Below are positions 1 to 8,987 of a DNA stretch of 63,189 bases, in pieces. Location of the stretch: contig JAABTQ010000016.1 of the NCBI GenBank assembly GCA_011389745.1, positions 1 to 63,189 of the forward strand. The letters are read 5' to 3'. The translations under genes were made by a program, and so were the position numbers. The stretch comes from Desulfobacteraceae bacterium (lineage in GTDB: Bacteria > Desulfobacterota > Desulfobacteria > Desulfobacterales > SKZT01). Numbering within the stretch: the first letter of the stretch is position 1; every line of letters begins with the position of its first letter. Under the pieces are notes generated by a model. It worked only from the letters and a program-made list of their open reading frames with translations, did no database searches and was not told where the DNA came from.

Positions 1-457
1 TGCTCCCGAACCTTGAAACATGTGTTTGAAAGACCCCTTAGCTTGACGCCAACGGGCCTTCGCCGGAATGACGGAGCCCTGGCTACTAGTAAGCGCTCCA
101 CCCGGCTGCGCCGAACCCAAACCGCCAGGTAACTGCTCCCTTTGAAAAAGGGGGCTTAAATCCCCCTAAATCCCCCTTTTTCAAAGGGGGACTTGTGAGG
201 AGGCATAGAAGAATGCCGGGCTTTGTGATCGCGTGTTGATTACCTAAACTTTACATATTCAATTTATGTGCCAGGATTCCACCACTCTGCGATATGTCAC
301 TTATCGGGCTGATTTTTAATCATAATCAGTTAAAAAGGATTTATTGAAAGGTCATGAATTGCAATCAAAAAAGGTTATATTTAACCTAACGGTCAAATAT
401 AATCCTTCCGGCGTCTTTTTGGTGCTGGATTTTGAAGCAGTTGGGGATTTATCGTGG
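1..457. repeat. Intergenic REP-like repeats, no gene
   Basis: No convincing gene lies here. The stretch carries a fragment of a common REP-type motif around 48-90 (CGCCGGAATGACGG) and a palindromic G/C-tract element at 136-191, in which runs of five C or G flank TTTGAAAAA and TTTTTCAAA. At 98-140 a CCACCCGGCTG...CCCAAACC block joins AACTGCTCCC. The same words recur in reverse orientation in the tandem array near 10335-10556, and the CCACCCGGCTG part again near 37278. An ORF at 344-538 is antisense to the 3' end of the HlyD-like gene and is not supported. Confidence 0.6.
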
Positions 458-1663
458 TTAGTACTGAGACCGGGCAACAACACGGGTACCTTCATTGATG
501 GTCCTGTCGGGATGAATGATCACGACATCACCGTCTGAAAGTCCGCTAATCACCTGCGTGGCAAGGCCGGCACGGTGACCCGCCCGGACTGTTTTTTGGA
601 CGGCACGGTTGTTTTCAACAGCAAATACCGCCCATCCGTTTTCAGTACGAAATAGAGCAGCGGTGGGCACCTGCAACACACTGTCATTTTCCCAGATTAC
701 AAATCCGGCCAGAACACGGTATCCGGAGCCAAGGTCAGACCATTTCTCCGGCGGGGATACAAGTTTTGCAAAGACATTCACGCGCTGCTCCTCCACCCCG
801 AGCGCTGACACGACAGTGATTCCCGCAGGCTCGATACGGTCGACTATAGCTTCCAGCGGGCTGTCACCACCCCATTGGTCAATCAAAACACGGTTACCCG
901 CCCGGATTCGAACCGCATCCTGGGATAGAACATCCACTTTTACCTCGATACGGTCTATATCTCCAATCGCTATCAGCGGTTCCCCCGGATTGACATACCC
1001 CTCACTCTTGCGGTGTATGGTCAGGATTTTTCCGGCTTCAGGGGAATGTAATACTTCCCGGACTGATTGAACAGTGTTGAGGGAGGACTCGTCCTCAAGA
1101 GCTGCCCGGGCCGTGGCAAGATCGGCAAGGGCGGCATTGACGACAGCACGTGCCGAATCCAGATTAGCCACAGCCTGCTCAGCTTCGGACACGACTTGCT
1201 CCAGTCTTTGTAAAGATACGGAGCCGGATTCAAAAAGACGTTCAATACGCCGTCGCTCTTTTTTTGCCAGGTCGGCGGTGACTTCAGCGGCCAGTGCCTG
1301 TTGGCGGACCTGAACAAGCCTGGATTCGGCTGCTTCAACCCGGGTCATGGCTTCGGTACGTGTGCGGATATCAAGAATTGTGGCACGGGGAGCCTCAAGG
1401 TGAGCCAGGGGCTGTCCCTTGTCAACCATATCTCCCACTTCGAAATCAATCCTGCGTAAGAACGCGGTCACAGGTGATGAGATCACATAAAGCTGGTCCA
1501 CCTGTGTTTCTCCCTCCTCTTCAATAATCACCTGCAGGGGAGCGTACAACACAGCGGCAATCTGCACCGGTCTTGGTTTTGGTAAAAAACCGTATATGAC
1601 GCCGGCGATCACAAGTACTCCAAAGGCAATCAGAAAAATCAGTTTTCGTGTTTGTGGAGTCAT
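458..1663 (-). CDS. HlyD/MacA-type periplasmic adaptor of an ABC exporter
   Basis: Predicted membrane-fusion (adaptor) protein that links an inner-membrane ABC pump to the periplasm or outer membrane. The 401-aa product has an N-terminal membrane anchor (about residues 8-26). It continues with a barrel-sandwich/lipoyl half-motif ('FEVGDMVDKGQPLAHLEAP', about 74-92), a long Ala/Glu/Arg-rich alpha-helical hairpin (about 95-195), a second lipoyl half ('HSPEAGKILTIHRKSEGYVNPGEPL') and C-terminal beta-domains. It is the last gene of a three-gene minus-strand operon. Its start codon directly abuts the stop codon of the upstream permease, which implies co-translation. The layout ATPase-permease-adaptor resembles MacAB or DevBCA systems, but here the permease lies between the other two. 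The substrate cannot be told from sequence. Confidence 0.88.
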   Translation of the reverse strand: MTPQTRKLIFLIAFGVLVIAGVIYGFLPKPRPVQIAAVLYAPLQVIIEEEGETQVDQLYVISSPVTAFLRRIDFEVGDMVDKGQPLAHLEAPRATILDIRTRTEAMTRVEAAESRLVQVRQQALAAEVTADLAKKERRRIERLFESGSVSLQRLEQVVSEAEQAVANLDSARAVVNAALADLATARAALEDESSLNTVQSVREVLHSPEAGKILTIHRKSEGYVNPGEPLIAIGDIDRIEVKVDVLSQDAVRIRAGNRVLIDQWGGDSPLEAIVDRIEPAGITVVSALGVEEQRVNVFAKLVSPPEKWSDLGSGYRVLAGFVIWENDSVLQVPTAALFRTENGWAVFAVENNRAVQKTVRAGHRAGLATQVISGLSDGDVVIIHPDRTINEGTRVVARSQY

Positions 1664-4030
1664 TTATTCTCTTGTTTTCAAAACAGCAATAAGGTCTAAT
1701 TTGTTCAGCTTACGGTATATGATCAGGCCGGAAACAACCGATGCCCCAAGCACAATTACCGCGGCCAGAGAAAGTGTCCTTCCGCCAAGAACAAATGGCA
1801 GTTGATACATATCCGTTTGCAATGATCGGACAACGCCTGCGCCGGCTGCTGATCCCAATGCAAAGCCAAGGGGAATTGAGAGAAAAGTCAAAAATGCCAG
1901 CTCCCCCAGCAGAATATAGGCGACTTCACCCTGAGTGAACCCGAGAACACGCAAGCTTGCCAATTCGCGGTCCTGCTCCGACAATGAAATCCGGGCGCTG
2001 TTGTAGACTACCCCGAAAGCAATCACACCGGCAAACAGGCTCAGGATAAAGGTGTATACCAGCATGGTCTTTGCAGTTGACTCATAAAACGCCTCTATTA
2101 CCCTTTCCTGAGATGCGATGCCCGCCACCCGGGGACGTTCGCTAAGAGTATTCATCAACATTTTTTCGTATGGGTTGTCAACCATTACCAATACTCCTGA
2201 AATGGCCCGGCCCACACCAGCGAGCCGATTGGCCGCCTCTATATCCATGTAGGCACCGATTCCGATAAACTGCCGGGTGATTCCCACAACAGGCACACTT
2301 CGGGTATATCGGGTTCCCTCGCGCACTTCAACAGTCATTTCATCGCCGGGTCGAACATCGAGAATCTGTGCCAGCCGCTCGGTAATGACAATGCCATGGG
2401 GCGGCACCGGGACAGGTTCAAGATCGGTATTGATAAGGCGTCGTAAATAGGCATCGGGTGGTATTCCTTCAATACCGGTCTGGTAACTTCGATGGCCATA
2501 CCTGAGCCTAACCGGCACATTCCGGAAAGGTTCAGCGTAAACCACACCCGGCAGGCTGTTGATTTCGTAAAGAGCCGCCGTCGAGGTCGGTTCGGTAAAT
2601 TTGACCGTCAGATTCTCCCGCTGGGTAAGCCCGAACTGCACCTGAACAACATAATCGAAGGAATCCGAGAAAAACAATCCCATGATAAGAATGGCACAGG
2701 AGCTTGACATGCCTAGTATTGTCAGCATTGCTTTGGCTGGACGTCGTTCAAGGTTACGAAGGATCATCCGGGTCGGCTGATCAAAAAATTGCCGGAGCCC
2801 CAGCCTTTCCACCAGGGTGGCGCGATACACAGCAGGAGGCGCTGGGCGCATGGCTTCTGCCGGCGGAAGCCGCACAGCACTGCGAACAGCCTGTATCACT
2901 CCTATGAGTGAAGTCCCGGCGGTCAGGACAATGGCCATGAATACAACGGAAAATCGTAATGTATATTCAAGATATGGGAAACGATAATACTCGAGATAAA
3001 GTTTGCCGAGCGCCTGACCCATCCATACACCCAGCCCGATGCCGACGGCGGTGCCGATCAATGCGATGAATAATACGAGTTTAGCGTAATGGAGACCCAC
3101 ATCCGTATTGCTGTACCCGAAGGCCTTGAGCACCGCAATCTGCTCCCGTTGCAGGCTGATAAGGCGCGATACGACAATATTGAGCAGGAAAGCCGCCACC
3201 GCCAGAAAGACCAAAGGAAGTACGGTTGCCGTGCCCTTTAGTTGACGAAATTCCTCTGTGATAATAAAATGAGAGGGTTGGTCAGCCCTCCAATAAGCTC
3301 CCCGGCCTCCATAGGGTTTTAACAGGTCATCTATCAGTTCAAGAACATCTTCGTTATTATCGGCACCGGGAGAAAGGGTAAAGGCAAGATCATTAAAAGC
3401 GCCCTCCATGTCATATGCCGCTTCGAGTCCGGCACGCCCCATCCACATCACCCCGTAGCGTTTCGGATCAGGAAAGATCGATCCGGGCTCAATTTGTATG
3501 AGAAACTCCGGTGAAAGGGCAATGCCGACAATTCTCAAGACCTTTCGACGACCATTGATAACGGCGGTTAACTGGTCGCCGGGATTTAAATCATGCGCCT
3601 GGGCAAATGGCTCGTTTAAAAGCACCTCCCCTTCCCTTCCGGCCTGTAAAAAACGTCCTTTCCGAATAAACAACCGGTTTAAGCCCGGCTGGTGTCCTTC
3701 CGGCACTGAAACAATCAGCCCGGAAACCGGCTCGTCAAAATCGGCTATTTCCAGGTTGACTCCGGCCATGACCCTTGTTTCAATCCGGGTCACCCCCGGC
3801 ACCATCCGCAGGCGTTCTTTCAACTGTTCGGGTGCCCTGCGAACCGATGCGAATCCATCGGCAAAACGGTATTCAGTGTAGTAAGTATCGAGTGTTCTTT
3901 CAAGGGTATCCATCACACTTGTCATGGACACATAGGCAGAAACACCGCTCAGAATAACAAACACTATGGCCAGGCCCTGCCCCCGCATTGCCCAAAGATC
4001 CCGAAACATTTTACGCTCAAGTGCTCTCAT
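1664..4030 (-). CDS. ABC transporter permease, FtsX/MacB-like duplicated type
   Basis: 788-aa permease with two MacB/FtsX-type halves. Each half has one leading transmembrane segment, a periplasmic domain and three further membrane segments. Membrane stretches are visible near residues 15-38, 270-290, 320-345 and 365-385. After a cytoplasmic link containing 'VRLPPAEAMRP' further segments appear near 440-460, 660-685 and 745-770. The C-terminus 'NKLDLIAVLKTRE' is typical of FtsX-type permeases, whose C-terminal 'A.LK' motif sits near the ATPase. This architecture fits LolCE-like or DUF214 exporters that extract or move lipophilic substrates. It lies 4 bp downstream of the ATPase gene and abuts the adaptor gene. 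Confidence 0.88.
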   Translation of the reverse strand: MRALERKMFRDLWAMRGQGLAIVFVILSGVSAYVSMTSVMDTLERTLDTYYTEYRFADGFASVRRAPEQLKERLRMVPGVTRIETRVMAGVNLEIADFDEPVSGLIVSVPEGHQPGLNRLFIRKGRFLQAGREGEVLLNEPFAQAHDLNPGDQLTAVINGRRKVLRIVGIALSPEFLIQIEPGSIFPDPKRYGVMWMGRAGLEAAYDMEGAFNDLAFTLSPGADNNEDVLELIDDLLKPYGGRGAYWRADQPSHFIITEEFRQLKGTATVLPLVFLAVAAFLLNIVVSRLISLQREQIAVLKAFGYSNTDVGLHYAKLVLFIALIGTAVGIGLGVWMGQALGKLYLEYYRFPYLEYTLRFSVVFMAIVLTAGTSLIGVIQAVRSAVRLPPAEAMRPAPPAVYRATLVERLGLRQFFDQPTRMILRNLERRPAKAMLTILGMSSSCAILIMGLFFSDSFDYVVQVQFGLTQRENLTVKFTEPTSTAALYEINSLPGVVYAEPFRNVPVRLRYGHRSYQTGIEGIPPDAYLRRLINTDLEPVPVPPHGIVITERLAQILDVRPGDEMTVEVREGTRYTRSVPVVGITRQFIGIGAYMDIEAANRLAGVGRAISGVLVMVDNPYEKMLMNTLSERPRVAGIASQERVIEAFYESTAKTMLVYTFILSLFAGVIAFGVVYNSARISLSEQDRELASLRVLGFTQGEVAYILLGELAFLTFLSIPLGFALGSAAGAGVVRSLQTDMYQLPFVLGGRTLSLAAVIVLGASVVSGLIIYRKLNKLDLIAVLKTRE

Positions 4031-4034
4031 CTTA

Positions 4035-4745
4035 CTACCAGTTTAACTCACGGGGACTTGTTTTTTGCTCGTTTTGCCTGATTTCAGTGACCTTCCCATC
4101 GCTCAAATAAATGATACGTTCGGCCATCTTTGCCTGGACGGCATTGTGTGTAATGATAATGGTGGTGGTACCCAGTTCACGGTTAACCCGATCCAAAGCT
4201 TCAAGCACGATAACACCGGTCTTTGAATCCAGGGCACCGGTGGGTTCGTCACACAAAAGCACACCCGGTTGCTTGGCAATAGCCCGTGCAATAGCGACAC
4301 GCTGCTGTTCCCCTCCGGACAGTTGTGCGGGAAAATGATCTTTACGGTTACCCAGCCCAACGATTTCAAGGGCTTGCTCAGGTGTCATGGGATCTTGTGC
4401 AATTTCGGTAACGATAGCTACATTTTCCTGCGCGGTAAGACTTGGAATTAAATTGTAGAACTGAAAAACAAAGCCGACATGGTTGCGCCTGTATGCCGTG
4501 AGTTCACGGTCAGTAGCTTGGGTCAGGTCTTTTTCCCGATAAAACACTTTCCCGTCCGTGGCGGTATCGAGTCCGCCGAGAATGTTTACCAGGGTCGACT
4601 TGCCGCTTCCGGAGGCCCCCAGCAGCACTACTAGTTCGCCTGCATGGAGTTCCAGATCAATACCTCGCAGGGCATGCACCCGGACCTGACCCATATGGTA
4701 AACTTTTGTCAGGCCGATTGTCCTAAAGACGATTTCGGATACCAT
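4035..4745 (-). CDS. ABC transporter ATP-binding protein (LolD/MacB-type)
   Basis: About 236-aa ATPase that would energise the neighbouring FtsX-type permease. Counting from the chosen ATG, the Walker [10 protein letters not shown] is at about 43-51, the Q-loop near '[11 protein letters not shown]', the signature LSGGEQQ at about 142-148, Walker [12 protein letters not shown] at about 163-173 and the switch histidine in 'TIIITHN'. 'GALDS' and the close spacing are typical of the LolD/MacB/FtsE group. The frame is open 21 bp further upstream to a TTG at 4766, but the ATG at 4745 gives the normal N-terminus (M-V-S-E-I-V-F) for this family. First gene of the exporter operon. Confidence 0.9.
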   Translation of the reverse strand: MVSEIVFRTIGLTKVYHMGQVRVHALRGIDLELHAGELVVLLGASGSGKSTLVNILGGLDTATDGKVFYREKDLTQATDRELTAYRRNHVGFVFQFYNLIPSLTAQENVAIVTEIAQDPMTPEQALEIVGLGNRKDHFPAQLSGGEQQRVAIARAIAKQPGVLLCDEPTGALDSKTGVIVLEALDRVNRELGTTTIIITHNAVQAKMAERIIYLSDGKVTEIRQNEQKTSPRELNW

Positions 4746-4884
4746 CGAGTTTATCAGACCCGGCAAATTAAGTTGAGTAAAAACATGAGTGGTGTACTAA
4801 CATAACCGCTTCCGAATGCCAAGTGGGCATGGAATAAAACTTGACACCCATGTTCGAAATACTCTTGCATAGACCCTATGTACC

Positions 4885-5127
4885 TTATTGATCTCTTCGG
4901 TATTTTTTATAAAAATTCAACCCGACAAACCCGACCAGATTATACAATGCAAGCGCACCGACAGGTACCATTTTTTCAATGAAAGGCGTCAGGTAGCAAA
5001 TTCGGATCAGATCCATGTAAAGTTTATGGAAAATGTCCGCCTCTAATCGAATTTCCGCTCCTTTACAAACATATCCCCATCCTTTTGAAATTTGATCAGC
5101 AACTTTTTTGCCATCACGAAATCTCAC
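4885..5127 (-). CDS. Hypothetical protein, possibly a gene remnant
   Basis: 80 codons with a GTG start that overlaps the TGA of the short upstream ORF (GTGA). In the same frame the reading continues upstream as ...GYDAPFLPKNPFNAIV before a stop, so the visible start may be artificial. A hydrophobic stretch near the C-terminus (M-V-P-V-G-A-L-A-L-Y-N-L-V-G-F-V-G-L) is followed by basic residues (KKYRRD). I do not recognise a family. Together with the RtcA-like fragment just upstream it may be decaying DNA rather than an expressed gene. Confidence 0.35.
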   Translation of the reverse strand: MRFRDGKKVADQISKGWGYVCKGAEIRLEADIFHKLYMDLIRICYLTPFIEKMVPVGALALYNLVGFVGLNFYKKYRRDQ

Positions 5128-5270
5128 GATCGCGTTGAAGGGATTTTTGGGCAGGAAGGGCGCATCATATCCTTTTTACTTAATACACTAAAAAGAACGG
5201 CATCTCTGACAATTGTCCCTGAACCTGATTTTTCACTCCCGTCAATGTGAATGATTCGGCTGTCTTTCAT
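5124..5270 (-). pseudogene. Remnant of an RNA 3'-phosphate cyclase (RtcA)-like N-terminus
   Basis: A 48-codon ORF starting at ATG 5270. Its first ~33 residues (IIHIDGSEKSGSGTIVRDAV, then LFSVLSKKD) match the conserved RtcA N-terminus, which usually reads 'I.IDGS.GEGGGQILRTALALS.LTGKP'. The Gly-rich nucleotide-site region is recognisable but altered. After about residue 34 the similarity stops and the frame soon hits TGA. The RtcA family is about 340 aa, so this is at best a truncated relic, possibly fused to unrelated DNA by a deletion. Inference from motif memory only. Confidence 0.45.
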
Positions 5271-5293
5271 TTTTTTCAGTTTCAACAAATGAA

Positions 5294-5322
5294 TTGACTT
5301 AAAAAAAGTTCCCGTGTATAGT
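5294..5322 (+). promoter_or_regulatory. Sigma70-type promoter for the RNA helicase
   Basis: TTGACT (5294-5299), a 17-bp spacer and TATAGT (5317-5322) closely match the consensus. Transcription would start near 5330, giving a leader of about 215 nt before the ATG at 5544. Confidence 0.7.
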
Positions 5323-5394
5323 CCGATTGAAATTGCAGATTCGTTTCATATTTAAAAAATACTTTAATCAAAAACCCCACCATCTTAGCTGCCA

Positions 5395-5433
5395 AGCCCA
5401 TGGGATTTTTTATTAAATCCGGTGGGCTTTTTT
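5395..5433 (+). terminator. Terminator-like hairpin inside the helicase leader (possible attenuator)
   Basis: AGCCCA (5395-5400) pairs with TGGGCT (5423-5428), and inside it GGATTT pairs with AAATCC. A T-rich tail (5428-5433) follows. No plus-strand gene lies upstream, and a good promoter sits about 75 bp before it, so the hairpin most likely acts within the 5' leader of the helicase gene. Confidence 0.65.
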
Positions 5434-5543
5434 ATCGCCTTCCGACTGTATGACACAAAAATAATTTTTCAAACAAACAAAACGCAATTAATGAAATTAT
5501 ATCATTAATTTTTTAGAAACTACATAAATAAGAGAGAAGATCA

Positions 5544-6791
5544 ATGACGTTTGATGTTTATCATTTTAATTCAAAAATCATGGCCGGTATCGATGCCTCA
5601 GGCTATTCATCACCCACACCCATTCAGACAGAGGCGATGCCGCATATTTTAGCAGGAAAGGATGTCATGGGCCTTGCCCAGACAGGAACGGGAAAAACCG
5701 CAGCATTTGTATTGCCGATGTTGCAACGTCTTTTAAGTAGCCCCCGAAGGAAAGTACGTGCACTGATTATTGCCCCCACACGGGAATTGGCGGAGCAGAC
5801 ACACAATGCCATCGTGGATCTGGCCCGGAAAACCGATTTAACCAGTATGAGCATTTACGGAGGGGTCGGTATCCAACCCCAAATGAAGCGATTGAAAAAA
5901 GGTGTGGATATTGTCACAGCCTGTCCCGGTCGGCTTCTGGACCATATCAATCGTGGAACCATCAGCTTATCCAATATCGAAATGCTGGTCATGGATGAAG
6001 CAGACCAGATGTTTGATATGGGATTTTTTCCTGATATTCGAAAAATCATAAAGCGGTTGCCTGCTGATCGCCAAAATCTGATGTTTTCCGCTACCATGCC
6101 GGAGGATATCAAACACCTTGCATCAGAGGTTCTCAAAAATCCGGTTCGTATCCAGATTGGCCACAAAGTGCCTGTTGCAACAGTTTCACATACATTCTAC
6201 ACCGTTACCACGGGTTCCAAAAACACACTTTTACTTCGGTTATTAAACAAAAACGGAACTGAATCGGTTCTTGTGTTTACCCGAACAAAGCGTCGTTCCC
6301 AAAACCTTGCGGAACATCTTGAAAGAGCTGGACATGAAGCAACAGCGCTTCACGGCAATCTGTCCCAAAGCCGGCGACAGAAAGCGCTGGAAGGGTTTCG
6401 AAACGGAAGATTTAAAATTCTGGTGGCAACCGATGTGGCTGCAAGAGGGATCGATGTTCGCGGGATTTCCCGGGTGATCAATTATGATATGCCGGCAACC
6501 GCTGATGCCTATACTCACCGGATCGGGCGAACCGGGCGTGCCGAAGAAACCGGTGACGCACTCACATTTGTGTGTGGTGAAGACAAAGGTCCATTGCGCG
6601 CCATCCAGCATATGCTGGGTGGTAAATTGAAATATGCTGCATTGGAAGGTTTTGCTGCGCCTGCCAGGGCATTAGAACAAAGACCGAAACAATGGCCGTC
6701 TTCAACACCTAAAAAGAGCTATCGCCCCAGACGATCCAATGAATCAAGAAGGCGAAACTCGGTTTTTTCTAATATGGCCAGAAAAACATAA
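5544..6791 (+). CDS. rhlE: DEAD-box ATP-dependent RNA helicase, RhlE type
   Basis: 415-aa RNA helicase that unwinds RNA or remodels RNPs in ribosome assembly or RNA decay. Motifs in order: Q motif (F8 to PTPIQ), AQTGTGKT (45-52), PTRELA (78-83), CPGR in place of the usual TPGR (127-130), DEAD (151-154), SAT (182-184), then in the second RecA domain VFTRTK, ATDVAARGID and HRIGRTGR. A short basic tail (KSYRPRRSNESRRRNS) probably binds RNA. The ATG has a purine-rich RBS (AGAGAGAAGA). Its 3' end overlaps the convergent SLC13 gene by 23 bp. The long structured leader suggests post-initiation control, as is common for cold-inducible helicases. Confidence 0.9.
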   Translation: MTFDVYHFNSKIMAGIDASGYSSPTPIQTEAMPHILAGKDVMGLAQTGTGKTAAFVLPMLQRLLSSPRRKVRALIIAPTRELAEQTHNAIVDLARKTDLTSMSIYGGVGIQPQMKRLKKGVDIVTACPGRLLDHINRGTISLSNIEMLVMDEADQMFDMGFFPDIRKIIKRLPADRQNLMFSATMPEDIKHLASEVLKNPVRIQIGHKVPVATVSHTFYTVTTGSKNTLLLRLLNKNGTESVLVFTRTKRRSQNLAEHLERAGHEATALHGNLSQSRRQKALEGFRNGRFKILVATDVAARGIDVRGISRVINYDMPATADAYTHRIGRTGRAEETGDALTFVCGEDKGPLRAIQHMLGGKLKYAALEGFAAPARALEQRPKQWPSSTPKKSYRPRRSNESRRRNSVFSNMARKT

Positions 6792-8556
6792 TTAATGGAA
6801 CCGCCATTATGATGGTCAAAACAGACAGGGGAAGGCCCAGGCGCCAATAATCCCCAAACAGGTAGCCACCGGGGGCCATCACCAGCGCATTGGACTGATG
6901 ACCGACAGGTGTTAGAAATGCGCAGGAAGACCCTATGGCCACAGCCATGAGAAGGGGATCCACCGAGACTCCCATTCCCTGAGCCAGGCTGATCGCAATG
7001 GGTGCCATGAGCACTGCTGCAGCAGCGTTGTTGACAACATTTGAAAGAAGCATGGTTCCCACCATCAAAATCGTAATGGTAGCGAATGGAGGAAAACGAT
7101 CCGACACCAAAAGGAGTTGATCGGCAATAAGGTGTGCACCACCGGTATTTTCCAGAGCCTGGCCAAGGGGAAACATTGCTCCCAGCAGCACGATAATAGG
7201 CCAATCAATACTTTCGTATATTTCATTCAGAGAAATAAGCTTGATAAGAACCATGGTAACGGCGGCGGCAATGAATGCGATCTGGACAGGCATCAGGTTG
7301 AGTGCGGCCACCGCCATTGCGGCCACAAAGATGCCGATCGCCAGGAAGACTTTCCGTGGCCTGTCAAGGCGAAGGCCGCGTTCCGCCAGAGGCAAACATC
7401 TCAGGGCCTTGATGGCCTCCTGAAGTGATTCATCACCTCCCTGCAACAAAAGAATATCGCCAATAAAAAACCGGGTCTGACCCAGGCGTGTTTTCAATCG
7501 GTGCCCCTGGCGTGCTATGGCAAGTAAATTCACTCCGTAATTGCGGCGCAAATGCAAGCTGGTCGCCGTTTTTCCCGGCATCAGCGAATCAGGGGTAATG
7601 ATGGCTTCAATAATACGGATATCATCTGATCCCAAAAGGGCTTTGCAATCGCCTTTGCACTCTGCAAGTTCCAATCCCACAAGCTCTATGAGGGAAGTTA
7701 AATCTTCGGGATTGGCTTCCACGATAAGAATATCACCTGCATGGATAATTTCATGCCAGGATGGAGCCGGTATATGCAAATCGCCCCGAACAAGTCCGAC
7801 AACCATGGCCTCGGTCTCTTTTACCATTTCAGAAGTTAGGTGGTATATGGTCTTGCCGACAATTTTGGAATTTTCAGGGACAAGAACTTCACTGATATAG
7901 TCTTCAATCTGAAACAATTCTTCAGATGCTCCTTGGCCTTCCCGCATTGGCGTAAGTCGCCATCCTGCAAGGGAAATAAAGATCAGACCGGCCAGTGCCA
8001 CCCCAATTCCCACAGGGGCAAAATCAAACATTCCGAACGGAGGTAATCCGGTCTCTGCCCGATAAGTAGCGATAATAATATTTGGCGGAGTACCGATCAG
8101 TGTGATCAATCCGCCTATCAGCGAACCGAAAGCCAGAGGCATGAGCAGCAAAGAGGGAGATCGCCCGCTTTGCCGTGACATCCATATGGCCACAGGCATG
8201 AGCAGGGCCAGCGCTCCCACATTATTCATAAAACCTGAACACAGGACCACAATCCCTGTGAGGGTTGCCACCTGAACCGTTAGTCGGGAACCCACTTTGG
8301 TAAGGTAACGGGACAAAGTGTCAACAACACCGGCATTGAGCAATCCCCGGCTGAGCACCAGAACCGCGACTACCGTTATCACTGCAGGGTGACCAAATCC
8401 TAAAAAGACCTGATCGGCAGGCACCAGGCCGGCCAGAAATACCAGCAACAGAGCACCGAGGGATACAATATCGTATCGCCAGCGACCCCATACGAATAAG
8501 ACAAGTGTTACCAGTAAAATAGCAAACACCACAATCTGATCAAAAGTTACTGTCAT
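6769..8556 (-). CDS. SLC13/DASS-family transporter with RCK_C (TrkA-C) domains
   Basis: 595-aa inner-membrane carrier. N-terminal and C-terminal membrane halves flank a cytoplasmic insert of about residues 215-400 with two TrkA-C-type regulatory domains ('ISEVLVPENSKIVGKTI...', 'IIEAIITPDSLMPGKTATSLHLRR'). The helix-hairpin motifs NNVGALALLMPVA and GTPPNIII in the first half, and NNAAAAVLMAPIA with TPVGHQSNALV in the second, are the paired substrate/Na+ motifs of the DASS fold. The substrate (sulfate, dicarboxylate or other anion) is not decidable. In a sulfate reducer, sulfate import is a reasonable guess only. Convergent with, and overlapping, the helicase gene. Confidence 0.87.
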   Translation of the reverse strand: MTVTFDQIVVFAILLVTLVLFVWGRWRYDIVSLGALLLVFLAGLVPADQVFLGFGHPAVITVVAVLVLSRGLLNAGVVDTLSRYLTKVGSRLTVQVATLTGIVVLCSGFMNNVGALALLMPVAIWMSRQSGRSPSLLLMPLAFGSLIGGLITLIGTPPNIIIATYRAETGLPPFGMFDFAPVGIGVALAGLIFISLAGWRLTPMREGQGASEELFQIEDYISEVLVPENSKIVGKTIYHLTSEMVKETEAMVVGLVRGDLHIPAPSWHEIIHAGDILIVEANPEDLTSLIELVGLELAECKGDCKALLGSDDIRIIEAIITPDSLMPGKTATSLHLRRNYGVNLLAIARQGHRLKTRLGQTRFFIGDILLLQGGDESLQEAIKALRCLPLAERGLRLDRPRKVFLAIGIFVAAMAVAALNLMPVQIAFIAAAVTMVLIKLISLNEIYESIDWPIIVLLGAMFPLGQALENTGGAHLIADQLLLVSDRFPPFATITILMVGTMLLSNVVNNAAAAVLMAPIAISLAQGMGVSVDPLLMAVAIGSSCAFLTPVGHQSNALVMAPGGYLFGDYWRLGLPLSVLTIIMAVPLIMFFWPY

Positions 8557-8987
8557 GGCGATATATATACCTCAAGAAATCGTAATTCTTAAGCAGAGCG
8601 ATTTTTTTCCGTAAAAGTTCTCCCGTAACACGGGCAAAAGCCGGTATCCATAAAATTTTCCGAATTCGTGCCGGATTGATTAATGGATATTATAACGACA
8701 AGTAAATTCAATTACCATATTATTTTTTTGCACCAAAACCGGCTGTAATTCAAGCCTGTTTTTACCTATGGACTCGTCAACAGAATTAACCGTGATATAA
8801 TCCATTTCCGAAGTGCCTATAATGCTTGCAAATCCGAGTGATTTAGTGTAAATACCTTTTGTATAAAGTTCTGATATGAGCTCAGAGCATTTGCAACCAT
8901 AAAATTAATCATGGCTTTTTACGGTTTTTCGCAAGTGGTATTTTAACGTTTAAGAAGAAGAAAAAAATGAGAAAAGGAGATTATTGA
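8557..8987. other. AT-rich divergent intergenic region
   Basis: No gene seen between the divergent SLC13 and Tim44 genes. It presumably holds both promoters. An 8-bp inverted repeat TTGCAAAT (around 8825) / ATTTGCAA (around 8890) is the only structure noted. An AAAAGGAGA ribosome-binding site precedes the ATG at 8988. Confidence 0.4.

Noticed and set aside
344-538. Plus-strand ORF at the left edge
   Set aside because: Mostly antisense to the HlyD-like gene, with no RBS or recognisable protein.
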